Source of the DNA: Microbispora corallina
GTDB taxonomy: Bacteria > Actinomycetota > Actinomycetes > Streptosporangiales > Streptosporangiaceae
DNA length: 32,460 nucleotides
Direction: 5' to 3'
NCBI RefSeq assembly: GCF_016863035.1
Contig: NZ_BOOC01000059.1
Coordinates: 1 to 32,460, forward strand
Shown: piece after piece, positions 14,115 to 21,009 of the stretch
Layout of the letters: the number at the start of each line of letters is the position of its first letter
Numbering within the stretch: position 1 is the first letter of the stretch
Notes under the pieces: model-generated
Told to the model about the DNA's origin: nothing
The model's input: only the letters and a program-made list of their open reading frames with translations
The model's database searches: none
Position numbers and translations under genes: made by a program

Positions 14115-14556
14115 GGTTATTTCCCCAAGGTAATCTTGGATACCGCGACCAGGCCCGATGCATTTCCAGAGACGCTGAGGTGCGCCTTGAGCGCGCTCCC
14201 AGGGCCTGGAAATGCCCTTGTTTGCTGACTTTGGGGAAATAACCATCGTCAAGTCGTCCACCGTATGTTGCCGATATTTAGTGGACACTGGCTCTGACCT
14301 GCAGATAGGCGTTCCCGCCGAGCTCTTGACGGTGTCCCTGGAGACGCGTCGGCGCAGGTGAGCTGCTTGTGTCTGCTTAATATCGGCAACCGTCAAACCG
14401 CAGCCCTCATCCGAGGACACCCACGTCGTGGACGTGTTCCCCCTTAGGATCTCGGACACGTTGTGATCTGCGGAAACGTAAGACAGCGCGGCCGAAATGG
14501 CGGGCACAGGAAGGCTGGTATACCTCTTGACCTGGGTGTTCAGGTACCTAAGGGGG
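14115..14556. other. Three successive long inverted repeats with nested stems, no gene
   Basis: This gene-free stretch holds three units. Unit 1: GGTTATTTCCCCAA at 14115-14128 pairs perfectly with 14231-14244; inside, GCATTTCCAG (14160) pairs with 14206-14215, and a further hairpin lies at 14174-14203. Unit 2: 14267-14288 pairs with 14369-14390 (19 of 22, first 12 perfect); inside, 14291-14302 pairs with 14354-14363 with a two-base bulge, then CGCCGA with TCGGCG. Unit 3: CCCCCTTAGG at 14439-14448 pairs with 14547-14556, with a small hairpin at 14530-14545. Arm distances are 80-102 bp. Structured RNA or DNA is indicated; its role is unknown. Confidence 0.75.
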
Positions 14557-14566
14557 TAAGGGGACA

Positions 14567-14938
14567 TCAGGCAAGCCCCCCGCCAACATCGAAGAGCGGT
14601 GTTATGCCTGCCGCGCGACGTCGCGCTTCCCGTGTGCGGGCGGCAGTCTCCCGGTGGTGATCGCGGTCGTAGTGCAAATGACACCCGTTGCACATCGGCC
14701 GCAGGTTCTCCGGCCGACAGTCCTCAGGCGTGTGGTTGAGGTGCGCGGTGGTGAGCACCACCGTGGAGCCGGTGCCGTACGCCGGCTGGCCGTGGACGTT
14801 CGGACAGCGCCCCTCGTGCGTGCCGCGTCCGCACTCGCCGGTGCAGGCACACCGCCATCCCGCTGCTTCCTTGGCGGCGCGGGAGATCTCGGGCCAGTCG
14901 GCCGGGTAGCGGTGCTTGTTCTCGGGTCGGATCGGCAT
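14567..14938 (-). CDS. HNH endonuclease-like protein
   Basis: The 123-residue product has zinc-ligand cysteines (CACTGECGRGTHEGRC at about 30-45) and an HNH core: LTTAHLNHTPEDCRPENLRP followed by MCNGCHLHYDRDHH. The A-H-L-N-H part supplies the metal-binding His, PENLRP the central Asn, and CNGCHLHYD the last His. Such small HNH proteins are common in phages, as nicking or packaging-associated nucleases or as mobile endonucleases. The ATG at 14938 overlaps the upstream stop as TGATG. It is the last gene of the long leftward operon, just before the inverted-repeat region. Confidence 0.85.
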   Translation of the reverse strand: MPIRPENKHRYPADWPEISRAAKEAAGWRCACTGECGRGTHEGRCPNVHGQPAYGTGSTVVLTTAHLNHTPEDCRPENLRPMCNGCHLHYDRDHHRETAARTREARRRAAGITPLFDVGGGLA

Positions 14939-15213
14939 CAGGCGGCCTCCTCCGCCTCTGTCGCGTCCGCGGGGGCGGCGGGGCATGGGTTGCCGGCGGG
15001 GATGCAGTAGTGGCGGGCTGGGGCGCAGTACTGGCCGGAGGCTTCCGGCCGCCCGGCGAGCGCGGCCGGGGTGTGGGTCTTGCAGCGGAGGCCGCCCGGG
15101 TAGAGGTGGACGTCGTCCGTGCTGCTGCAGTAGCGCGTCCGGGCGCCGTTCCAATGCCGGCAGGCCCGGCCGCCGTCAGCGGCCGGGCTGGTCTCGGTGC
15201 GCTCGTCAGCCAC
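14938..15213 (-). CDS. Cysteine-rich small protein (91 aa)
   Basis: The protein carries many Cys and His residues: CRHWNGARTRYCSS, then LRCKTHTPAAL, YCAPARHYCIPAGNPCP. This looks like a metal-binding fold, but no known family is recognised. GTG at 15213 overlaps the end of the upstream gene by 8 bases and has GAGGG nearby. An Ala/Glu/Asp tail ends the protein. Confidence 0.55.
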   Translation of the reverse strand: MADERTETSPAADGGRACRHWNGARTRYCSSTDDVHLYPGGLRCKTHTPAALAGRPEASGQYCAPARHYCIPAGNPCPAAPADATEAEEAA

Positions 15214-15490
15214 CGGCACCCTCGTCGGCGAGAAGCGCGACGGTGTGCGCGTTCGGCGTGTGTCCGAGCGCGGCGTGGGCGAGCTGGTTGAGGTCGCGCT
15301 GGATGGTGCGGCGGGCGATCTCCCGCAGGGCATGCTCGAGCTCGGCGATGCGGGACTCGCGCGCGGTGAGCTCGACAGCCACCTCCACGCGGGCGGCGGC
15401 CGCGATGTGGTCGCGGTGCTGCTCGATGGCGCGGCCGATGCGGTCGTCGAGGTGGTCCTCGTCGACCTGGACGCGGGCGGGCGTGGTCAT
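15206..15490 (-). CDS. Coiled-coil protein (94 aa)
   Basis: This is a short, almost fully helical protein: DEDHLDDRIGRAIEQHRDHI, then a heptad-like ESRIAELEHALREIARRTIQ. There are no enzyme motifs. The ATG at 15490 overlaps the upstream stop as ATGA. It could pair with the coiled-coil protein encoded just upstream. Confidence 0.6.
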   Translation of the reverse strand: MTTPARVQVDEDHLDDRIGRAIEQHRDHIAAAARVEVAVELTARESRIAELEHALREIARRTIQRDLNQLAHAALGHTPNAHTVALLADEGAGG

Positions 15491-15852
15491 CGGCGTGCCC
15501 GCCCTTCGGCGATGGCGAGGCGCTCCTCGAGGGCGTTGGCGCGCTCCCGCTCGCGCAGTGCCTCCTCCCGGTAGTTGATCGGAGGCGGAGGCGTCTGGAT
15601 GGCGCGGTCGATGTACACCGTCGCGCCCGCCAGCTCGGTGCCCCTGTCGTGCTGGGCCAGAACCTCGTAGGCGGTGGCCAGGTGCTGGCGCAGCTGCTCG
15701 TTCTCGGTGTGGGCCTGGCCGAGCTCCTTGGTACGGGCGGCCAGGCGCTCGGTGAGTTCGGCCGCTTCCGCGCGGGCCTTCTTGAGCTCGTGGTGGAGGG
15801 CGGGCATGGGGCGGGTGAGCGAGAGGAGGAGCTGGCGGATCAGGGCGGGCAT
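15487..15852 (-). CDS. Coiled-coil protein (121 aa)
   Basis: The N-terminus (MPALIRQLLLSLTRPMPAL) is hydrophobic and may associate with the membrane. A long coiled coil follows (ELKKARAEAAELTERLAART and EERLAIAEGRARR near the end), interrupted by a Pro-rich linker PPPPINYRE. The ATG at 15852 directly follows the TAG of the tiny upstream gene. Function is unknown. Confidence 0.6.
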   Translation of the reverse strand: MPALIRQLLLSLTRPMPALHHELKKARAEAAELTERLAARTKELGQAHTENEQLRQHLATAYEVLAQHDRGTELAGATVYIDRAIQTPPPPINYREEALRERERANALEERLAIAEGRARR

Positions 15853-15933
15853 CTACTCGTCCTCCTCGGTGTCGAAGGCGGCGGCGAGGTGCTCGACGAG
15901 GCGGGTCCAGGCGGCGGCCAAGCGGCGGATCAC
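15853..15933 (-). CDS. Tiny coupled gene (26 aa)
   Basis: A GTG at 15933 overlaps the upstream TGA as GTGA and opens a 26-residue frame (IRRLAAAWTRLVEHLAAAFD with an acidic end) closed by TAG, immediately followed by the next ATG. The peptide would be an amphipathic helix. It could be a true micropeptide or only a coupling device that delivers ribosomes to the next gene. Confidence 0.45.
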   Translation of the reverse strand: MIRRLAAAWTRLVEHLAAAFDTEEDE

Positions 15934-16676
15934 CGGGCCACCCCCAGCGCGCTGAGCACCTCGTCGAGCTCGCCGATGACGCGGGCATAGATGTCGTGCT
16001 CGATGGAGGCGAGACGGGCGGTGGGGCCATCGGCGGTCTCGCGGTGGGCCTCTCGCTCGGCACGCCGCCCGGCCCACTGGGCCCGGAGAGCCAGGAGCGT
16101 GTCGCGCAGCTCGTCACGGCCCTGCGCCTTGAGGTCCTCGACGTGCTTACGCTGGGCGGCCTTCACGACCTCGGCCAGGTGGGCCGCGCCCTGCTCGTCG
16201 AGGTCGCCCTGGACGCGGGCCGACCCGACGCCGGGCACGTCGACGACCGTGCACCGCGTGGCCTCCAGACCGTCATGCTCGGCCTCGTGCCGCCACAGGG
16301 CGTCCCAGAGGGTCCCGAACTCGTACGGCGGGAGGTCGTCGGTGAGGATGTCTTCGCCGCAGTCGGTTCGCGGACAGGTCAGAGCGCTGTCGCTGACGAG
16401 GTACGTCATGGCCAGGTCCCACTCGGCCTGCTCCTGGCCCGTGCTCTTGTCGCGCTCGACCATGGACTGCTTGGCGTACATGGCGCCGTCGAGGAGCTCC
16501 TCGTACAGGTCCCGGAGCGCGTCGCGCCCGTTGAACGGCTGCAGCGCGGTCCCGTACCGCTGGATACCGACCTCGCGGCGGTGCTCGATGTCGGCGATCA
16601 CCTGCGTCTGGATGTCGGGCTCGTTGTTCACGATCGGGAGCGGCTGGTCCCCCGGCCGCTGCTTGAGGCCGGCCAT
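15930..16676 (-). CDS. Protein with possible MazG-like N-terminal domain
   Basis: Residues about 25-75 read VIADIEHRREVGIQRYGTAL, then GRDALRDLYEELLDGAMYAK. This resembles the helical, acidic core of MazG-like or related nucleotide-pyrophosphohydrolase domains carried by many phages (D-I-x-x-R ... Y-G-x-x-L ... GRD ... Y-E-E-x-L-D). The middle has a Cys pair (CPRTDCGEDI) and the C-terminal half is coiled coil. The start is ATG 16676, overlapping the previous stop as TGATG. A nucleotide-pool role would fit the thyX gene in the same element, but the domain call is tentative. Confidence 0.5.
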   Translation of the reverse strand: MAGLKQRPGDQPLPIVNNEPDIQTQVIADIEHRREVGIQRYGTALQPFNGRDALRDLYEELLDGAMYAKQSMVERDKSTGQEQAEWDLAMTYLVSDSALTCPRTDCGEDILTDDLPPYEFGTLWDALWRHEAEHDGLEATRCTVVDVPGVGSARVQGDLDEQGAAHLAEVVKAAQRKHVEDLKAQGRDELRDTLLALRAQWAGRRAEREAHRETADGPTARLASIEHDIYARVIGELDEVLSALGVAR

Positions 16677-17203
16677 CAAAAGGCCTCGATCATGTCGGCG
16701 AGCTCACGAGCCTGGGCCGCGTACCGCGCGTCCATCGGGTGCGCGTCCTTCCGGTCCGGAATGGTCAGGGAGTCGGCGAACTGGCGGACGCCGGCCGCGC
16801 GTAGCCGCGCGTCCTGCTGGTCGTGTGCACGGGTGCCAGGGAGCGGGACGCTGAGCTCGGCGAGCACCGCGAGGGCCGCGTCGGTCGCGACGGAGGCCGC
16901 CTGGTCGACGTCGATCTGCGGCGCCTCCTGGGCCTGCGCGCGGAGGTACCGGCCCATCCGCTCGTGGATCAACTGCTCCGGCGACAGATCGACGCCGGCA
17001 CGGCGGAGGAACTCGGGGCGGATCCGGACGGCCGGTACCCCGGCCGGCTTCTCGGGCGGTGAGCCCTTCTTCGTGTGCCGGACGAGGACGAGGACCCAGT
17101 TGTTCCATCCGGCGAGCAGGTGCCAGACCGAGCGGCGCTCCATCTCGGGCTGCGCGAGTTCCTTCGCGAGGGTCACGAGGTCACGTATCGGTTGGCCCTT
17201 CAT
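16676..17203 (-). CDS. Hypothetical protein (175 aa)
   Basis: The protein begins MKGQPIRDLVTLAKELAQPE and has a beta-rich WNNWVLVLVRHTKKG segment, then an all-helical C-terminal half. No motif is recognised. The ATG at 17203 overlaps the stop of the clamp/FtsK-gamma gene as ATGA, so it is probably made together with it and might act with it. Confidence 0.55.
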   Translation of the reverse strand: MKGQPIRDLVTLAKELAQPEMERRSVWHLLAGWNNWVLVLVRHTKKGSPPEKPAGVPAVRIRPEFLRRAGVDLSPEQLIHERMGRYLRAQAQEAPQIDVDQAASVATDAALAVLAELSVPLPGTRAHDQQDARLRAAGVRQFADSLTIPDRKDAHPMDARYAAQARELADMIEAF

Positions 17204-18225
17204 TCGGCCACCTCTCCGGCGCGGATCTTGGCGACCACGACGTCGAGGTCGAACGGCCGGGCGAGGACGTCACGGGCGCGGGATCCTTCAACCGGGCCGA
17301 CGACGAGGAACCCTTCGAGGAGCTCCATGAGCTGGGCCGCCTTGGCGAACCCGACCTTGAGCTTGCGCTGGAGCATGGAGGGCGACGCGAACTGCGTGGA
17401 AATGACGAGCTCAGCGGCCTGCACCAGCAGCTCGCGGTCCGCGCCCGGATCCGGCGCCTCCTGCTCCCCCAACGGAGCGGCCGGCGGCGGCGCCATGAAC
17501 GACGACGGATCCTCCCCCTCCACGCCGGCGAGGTCCTTCCGCCACAGGCTGCCCTCGAGCAGGTCGGTGTGATCGCCGCCGGGCATTCCCGCCTGGGCCC
17601 ACAGCCCGGCGACGCGGTCGCCAATGATCACGAGCATCGGCGCCGACGACTGGCCCGTCTCGGCCGGCGGCCCGGCGAAGAGCGCGGCGTACTCGCCCTT
17701 GCCGGTGGACTTGGCCCACTTGCCCATGGCCCACCCGGCCATCCCGACTGCCGGCGTGACGGGGGTGAGGGGTCGGTTCATGGCGGCGGCCAGGATGTGG
17801 CGCCAGGTGTCGAGGGGTGTGGGGATGTCGTATGCGCGGTCGTGGAGGACGAGGCGCTTGCCGTCCGGGCCGTCAATCCGGATGCCGAGCCCGAGCAGGG
17901 ACGACCCGCTGTCGCTGGGCATGGGCATCTGGTCGACGATGATCCGCAGCTCGGGGTCCTCGTTCTTCGTGAAGCGGAACAGACGGAGGATGCCTGCGGC
18001 GTCGACCCGGTCGATCGTGAGGGTGAAGTCGTCGACCTGGTCGCCGAGCATGTGCCGGCTGGCGGCGAGGGTGTAGCGGTCGGTGGCGATGGCGTGGAGG
18101 ACTCCGTCGCGCGCTTCGATGCGGACGACGCCGAGCTCGGGGAGCTGCTTGTCGGTCCCGGCGTGCGGGAGGACGGGGGCGACGAGCTCGTGAAGCTCGG
18201 AGGTCAGCATGTCGATGCGGGTCAC
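17200..18225 (-). CDS. Sliding-clamp-like protein fused to an FtsK-gamma winged helix
   Basis: The N-terminal two thirds contain VRIEARDGVLHAIATDRYTL at about 34-53. This matches the hallmark of bacterial beta sliding clamps (a strand, a D-G turn, and ATDRYRLA), followed by clamp-like beta strands. The last 80 residues (about 259-341: AAELVISTQFASPSMLQRKL, then KAAQLMELLEGFLVVGP, GSRARDVL) match the FtsK gamma winged-helix domain, which in FtsK and SpoIIIE reads KOPS-like DNA signals. A Pro/Gly linker separates the parts. Overall length (341) is near a clamp's but one clamp domain seems replaced. The GTG at 18225 overlaps the upstream stop as GTGA. Confidence 0.65.
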   Translation of the reverse strand: MTRIDMLTSELHELVAPVLPHAGTDKQLPELGVVRIEARDGVLHAIATDRYTLAASRHMLGDQVDDFTLTIDRVDAAGILRLFRFTKNEDPELRIIVDQMPMPSDSGSSLLGLGIRIDGPDGKRLVLHDRAYDIPTPLDTWRHILAAAMNRPLTPVTPAVGMAGWAMGKWAKSTGKGEYAALFAGPPAETGQSSAPMLVIIGDRVAGLWAQAGMPGGDHTDLLEGSLWRKDLAGVEGEDPSSFMAPPPAAPLGEQEAPDPGADRELLVQAAELVISTQFASPSMLQRKLKVGFAKAAQLMELLEGFLVVGPVEGSRARDVLARPFDLDVVVAKIRAGEVAE

Positions 18226-18776
18226 GGGGCTTCCTCAGGCGGTGTGGGGACGTATCGGTGGTGGATGGTGTTGAGCAGGCCGTGAGCCCGCGCTGTCCCG
18301 CTGCTGGCCCACGTGATGGGGCGCAGGGCGCGGTCGACGGCCTGCCACATGGGGCCGTCCAGGGCGCGGGTCCAGGCCTGCCAGAGGTCGTCGTTAACGG
18401 CGGCCGCGGGGCGGTCGCCGCGGTCGAGCAGCCGCATGGTCAGCGGGCCGCGCTCGTACAGCCACGCGCTCGGGCGGATGGGAATGCGGGGGGCGGCGTC
18501 GAGGAGGGGCAGCATCCGCTCGGCCGCGAACTGGCCGTTGAACCCGGAGACGTCGACCGGCTCGCCGAGCCCCTTCCCGGTCATGGCGTAGGTGCCGTCG
18601 GCGGGAAACGCGAGGTCCTCCACCAGGGCGTGCGGTAGGAGGATGCAGCCGACCGGCCAGCACGTGTAGCGGTTGGCTCGGGACTCGGGGTGGGTGGCGA
18701 TCGTCACGACCGGGTGGTCGTGGGCCTGCGCGGCCTTCGCCATCCGGTGCAGGGCGGCCACCGTGAGACGGGTCAT
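18222..18776 (-). CDS. Hypothetical protein, possibly related to clamp domains
   Basis: The protein is 184 residues long. The middle reads GEPVDVSGFNGQFAAERMLP then LLDAAPRIPIRP and ERGPLTMRLLDRGDR, which loosely recalls the last domain of beta clamps (F-N-x-x-Y-L ... P-L-x-I). Together with the clamp-like gene immediately downstream this could be a split clamp, but the likeness is weak. The ATG at 18776 overlaps the upstream TGA as ATGA. Confidence 0.5.
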   Translation of the reverse strand: MTRLTVAALHRMAKAAQAHDHPVVTIATHPESRANRYTCWPVGCILLPHALVEDLAFPADGTYAMTGKGLGEPVDVSGFNGQFAAERMLPLLDAAPRIPIRPSAWLYERGPLTMRLLDRGDRPAAAVNDDLWQAWTRALDGPMWQAVDRALRPITWASSGTARAHGLLNTIHHRYVPTPPEEAP

Positions 18777-19072
18777 CGGGCGGTCACCCCCGCCCGCACC
18801 TCGGCCTCGTACCTCCAGCTCGTCGACTCCTTCACGCCGACCCGGGTCGCCGCCTCCTGGCGGGGGGTGCCGTGGGAGCGGAGGAAGGCGTAGTCCTCGA
18901 TCCGGTCGCTGCGGCGGCCGAGGGGGTGCTCGACGCGGGGCGCGGGCGGCCCGCCGGCGGGCTTGCCCGCGCGGAGCCAGCGGCGGTAGCAGGCGCCGAT
19001 CAGGCCGTTGTTGCAGTGCTTGCCGCGGCGGGCGCAGCCGCACCGGCACACGATGGTGGGGCGGCGCCTCAT
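18773..19072 (-). CDS. Small Cys-cluster/HTH protein (99 aa)
   Basis: The N-terminus CRCGCARRGKHCNNGLIGAC is a dense cysteine cluster. The C-terminal half contains DYAFLRSHGTPRQEAATRVG followed by VKESTSWRYE, a helix-turn-helix-like element of the type seen in small actinophage HTH proteins. DNA binding is likely. The ATG at 19072 overlaps the WhiB gene stop as ATGA. Confidence 0.6.
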   Translation of the reverse strand: MRRRPTIVCRCGCARRGKHCNNGLIGACYRRWLRAGKPAGGPPAPRVEHPLGRRSDRIEDYAFLRSHGTPRQEAATRVGVKESTSWRYEAEVRAGVTAR

Positions 19073-19482
19073 GCGACCACCGTCAGGCGTGGCCGGCGGC
19101 GGCTGCCCTCGCAGGGGTCCACGCTCGCCGGCAGCCCTTCACGGACGCTGTGCGGGGCCAGGGTGCCGTGGCTCGCCCACATGCGGACGTGGCGCCCGCA
19201 CTCGTGGCACTCGACGAGCCCCTCGTCCGCCTTCTTCTCGGCGGCCTCCTCCAGGGCGACCTCGGTGCGCATCCGCCGACGCTCCGGCGGGGTCGTCGCC
19301 GCCCAGATGCCGTCGGTGGCCATCTCGGGGTTGGTCAGCACGTCATCCAGGCACTTCTCACGGATCGGGCAGCGGCGGCAAACGGCCTTCGCCTCCTCGA
19401 TCTGCTTGTGAAAGGCGCGGCTGTACCCGAGCGGGAAGAACAGCTCCGGGGCCTCGCGGCGGCAGGCGGGCTCTCGGCTCAT
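19069..19482 (-). CDS. WhiB-family iron-sulfur transcription regulator
   Basis: The 137-residue protein has the four conserved WhiB cysteines at C7, C35, C38 and C44 (ACRRE, then CRRCPIREKC), which hold a [4Fe-4S] cluster. The turn GIWAATTPPERRRMR at about 58-72 corresponds to the family G-[IV]-W-x-G motif; here the usual Gly is Ala. WhiB proteins exist only in actinobacteria and their phages and usually act by binding the primary sigma factor. Unlike most, this one has a C-terminal extension with another CHECGRH motif near residue 92. The ATG at 19482 overlaps the parB-like stop as ATGA. Phage WhiB proteins can act as dominant regulators of host genes. Confidence 0.9.
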   Translation of the reverse strand: MSREPACRREAPELFFPLGYSRAFHKQIEEAKAVCRRCPIREKCLDDVLTNPEMATDGIWAATTPPERRRMRTEVALEEAAEKKADEGLVECHECGRHVRMWASHGTLAPHSVREGLPASVDPCEGSRRRPRLTVVA

Positions 19483-20600
19483 GCCGTCGCCTCGCCCTGG
19501 GCCTCGGCCGCGACCACGACCCGCTCGTCCCCCCGGATCACGGTCTCCCAGCACTGGCCGCAGGCGACCTTGCCGATCCGCCGCCTGGTGGTGTGCTCCC
19601 GGGCGTTGCACATCCGCTCGGCGCGCCGGGCGAGCGGGTGGGTGTTGGTGAGGTAGTCCGGCTCCCACGACCAGGCCCGCTCCTCGCCGCCCTGCTTGCG
19701 GCGCTGCTTCTTACGGAAGGCCCGGACGGCGGCGACCGCCTCGACCGCGGTGATCTCGCCCGTGCGGACCTTCTGGCGGCCGGCTTCGTCGAGCTCGAGC
19801 AGAGCGAGGAGGTAAGAGACTGTGGAGTCGGGAATGCCGGTGCGTGAAGAGATGAGGGCGTTGGTGTAGCCGCGGCCCTTGAGCTTGCCGAGGGCCTCGG
19901 CCTTCTCCATCGGGTTGAGGTCCCTGCGCTGGACGTTCTCGACGAGCATGACCTCGATCGCGGTGGCGTCGTCGACCTCGGGGCGGATGACCACCGGGAC
20001 GGTGTCCAGTCCGGCATCGAGGGCGGCGGCGTGACGGCGGTGCCCAGCGAGCAGCTCGTACGCTCCCGCCACCTTCGGGTGCGGGCGGACGGTGAGGGGC
20101 TGGAGCAGACCGTGCGCGCGGATGGAGGCTGTGAGCTCGCTGACGTCGCCGACCTGTTCGCGGATGTTGCCGGGGTTGCCGTGGATCTTGTCGATGGGGA
20201 GGTCGGTGGTGATCAGCCCATCGACGGCGGCGCTCCCCTTGACGGGGGTAGGCGGCTGGGACTGGCCGGGAGACTCGGCGGGCGCCGGGGCCGGCTTGCT
20301 TTTCGCGGGAGCGGGTTCGCGGAACTGGACCGTGCGTGGGCTGTCGTCGCCGAGGAGTTGGCGCGCCCGTTCGACGTCCGCGGGGTCCACGCCGTCGGGG
20401 ATCTGCGGCTTGTAGCCGGGCCGGCCGGGGTTGTAGACGCGGCCGTTCTTGTCGACGAGCCAGCCGCGCTGGCCGTTGATCAGGGCGCGGACGCGGCCGA
20501 TGGGCCACCCGGTTCGTTCGGCGGTGGCCTGCATGGTGTGGCCGGCGGTTAGGAGGGCCAGGGCCTTGGCCATCTCGGGGTGCATGGTCGGGGTCGTCAT
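19479..20600 (-). CDS. ParB/Spo0J-family CTPase-like protein
   Basis: The 373-residue protein has an N-terminal helix-turn-helix-like region (about 8-45), a Pro/Ala/Lys linker, and a full ParB core at about 128-290. This contains LLAGHRRHAA (about 183-192, the GxRRxxA CTP motif) and ENVQRRDLNPMEKAEAL (221-237, ParB box II), followed by the central DNA-binding HTH (NALISSRTGIPDSTVSYLLA). The C-terminus has a Cys/His cluster (MCNAREHTTRRR ... CGQC). ParB normally works with ParA at parS sites; no parA was seen here. It may help partition the element, control genes or act in replication. The ATG at 20600 overlaps the upstream stop as ATGA. Confidence 0.85.
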   Translation of the reverse strand: MTTPTMHPEMAKALALLTAGHTMQATAERTGWPIGRVRALINGQRGWLVDKNGRVYNPGRPGYKPQIPDGVDPADVERARQLLGDDSPRTVQFREPAPAKSKPAPAPAESPGQSQPPTPVKGSAAVDGLITTDLPIDKIHGNPGNIREQVGDVSELTASIRAHGLLQPLTVRPHPKVAGAYELLAGHRRHAAALDAGLDTVPVVIRPEVDDATAIEVMLVENVQRRDLNPMEKAEALGKLKGRGYTNALISSRTGIPDSTVSYLLALLELDEAGRQKVRTGEITAVEAVAAVRAFRKKQRRKQGGEERAWSWEPDYLTNTHPLARRAERMCNAREHTTRRRIGKVACGQCWETVIRGDERVVVAAEAQGEATA

Positions 20601-20791
20601 GAGGCGTCCTGTGCGGGCTGGGTGAGGTGGCGGCGGTAGCGCTGGATGGTGCGCAGGGACACGCCGAGCCGGATCGCGGCTTCCTCGCCGTCGACGCCTT
20701 GGGCGAGGAGCGCGGCGTACCGGTTGCGGCGGGCGTTGAATGCGGCCATCCAGCCGGCGTGTGCGCGGGCAGCGTGCTCGGTGGGGGTCAT
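20597..20791 (-). CDS. Small HTH protein (64 aa)
   Basis: The C-terminal half (YAALLAQGVDGEEAAIRLGV, then SLRTIQRYRRHL) is a clear helix-turn-helix of the kind found in small phage regulators and terminase-like proteins. The ATG at 20791 is chosen because the longer open frame reads antisense-like Arg/Pro sequence. It lies between another small HTH gene and the ParB gene, with which it overlaps by 4 bases. Confidence 0.65.
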   Translation of the reverse strand: MTPTEHAARAHAGWMAAFNARRNRYAALLAQGVDGEEAAIRLGVSLRTIQRYRRHLTQPAQDAS

Positions 20792-20808
20792 CGCGCGTCT
20801 GCCCCCTT

Positions 20809-21009
20809 CTACTCCTGCTGGGCCCGGTAGGCGGCCGCGTAGCGCTGGATCTGGCGTTCGCCCAGGCCCATCTCCCGCCGGATGCGGGCGGGGGTCGCGT
20901 TCTCGGCGACGAGCTGGCCGTAGAGGGCGAGGAGCTCCTTGGTGTGCGACCACTTCGGGACCCACACGGCCCTGGCCGTCCGGTCGCGTCCGGTGGTGTT
21001 CGCCGTCAT
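20809..21009 (-). CDS. Small HTH protein (66 aa)
   Basis: It starts MTANTTGRDRTARAVWVPKW and ends in an HTH: ELLALYGQLVAENATPARIR, then REMGLGERQIQRYAAAY. It resembles its downstream neighbour at 20597-20791 in length and fold (IQRY is shared), so the two may be diverged duplicates. The ATG at 21009 overlaps the RuvC-like gene as ATGA. Confidence 0.65.
   Translation of the reverse strand: MTANTTGRDRTARAVWVPKWSHTKELLALYGQLVAENATPARIRREMGLGERQIQRYAAAYRAQQE

Noticed and set aside
14115..14390. Inverted repeats as MITEs or an integron attC array
   Set aside because: Arms differ between units, no target duplications were seen, the arms lack the GTTRRRY / RYYYAAC boxes, and no integron integrase is present.
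13731..14693. A 320-codon minus-strand frame through the inverted-repeat region
   Set aside because: It starts inside the HNH gene, runs antisense to the small HTH gene, and shows no protein-like features; the inverted repeats better explain the region.
15996..17330. A 444-codon plus-strand open frame
   Set aside because: It is antisense to two coupled minus-strand genes, is Gly/Arg/Ala/Val-rich without domain-like order, and is typical of shadow frames in high-G+C DNA.
17059..18285. A 408-codon plus-strand open frame opposite the clamp-like gene
   Set aside because: No motif, poor composition, and the opposite strand encodes a convincing clamp/FtsK-gamma protein.
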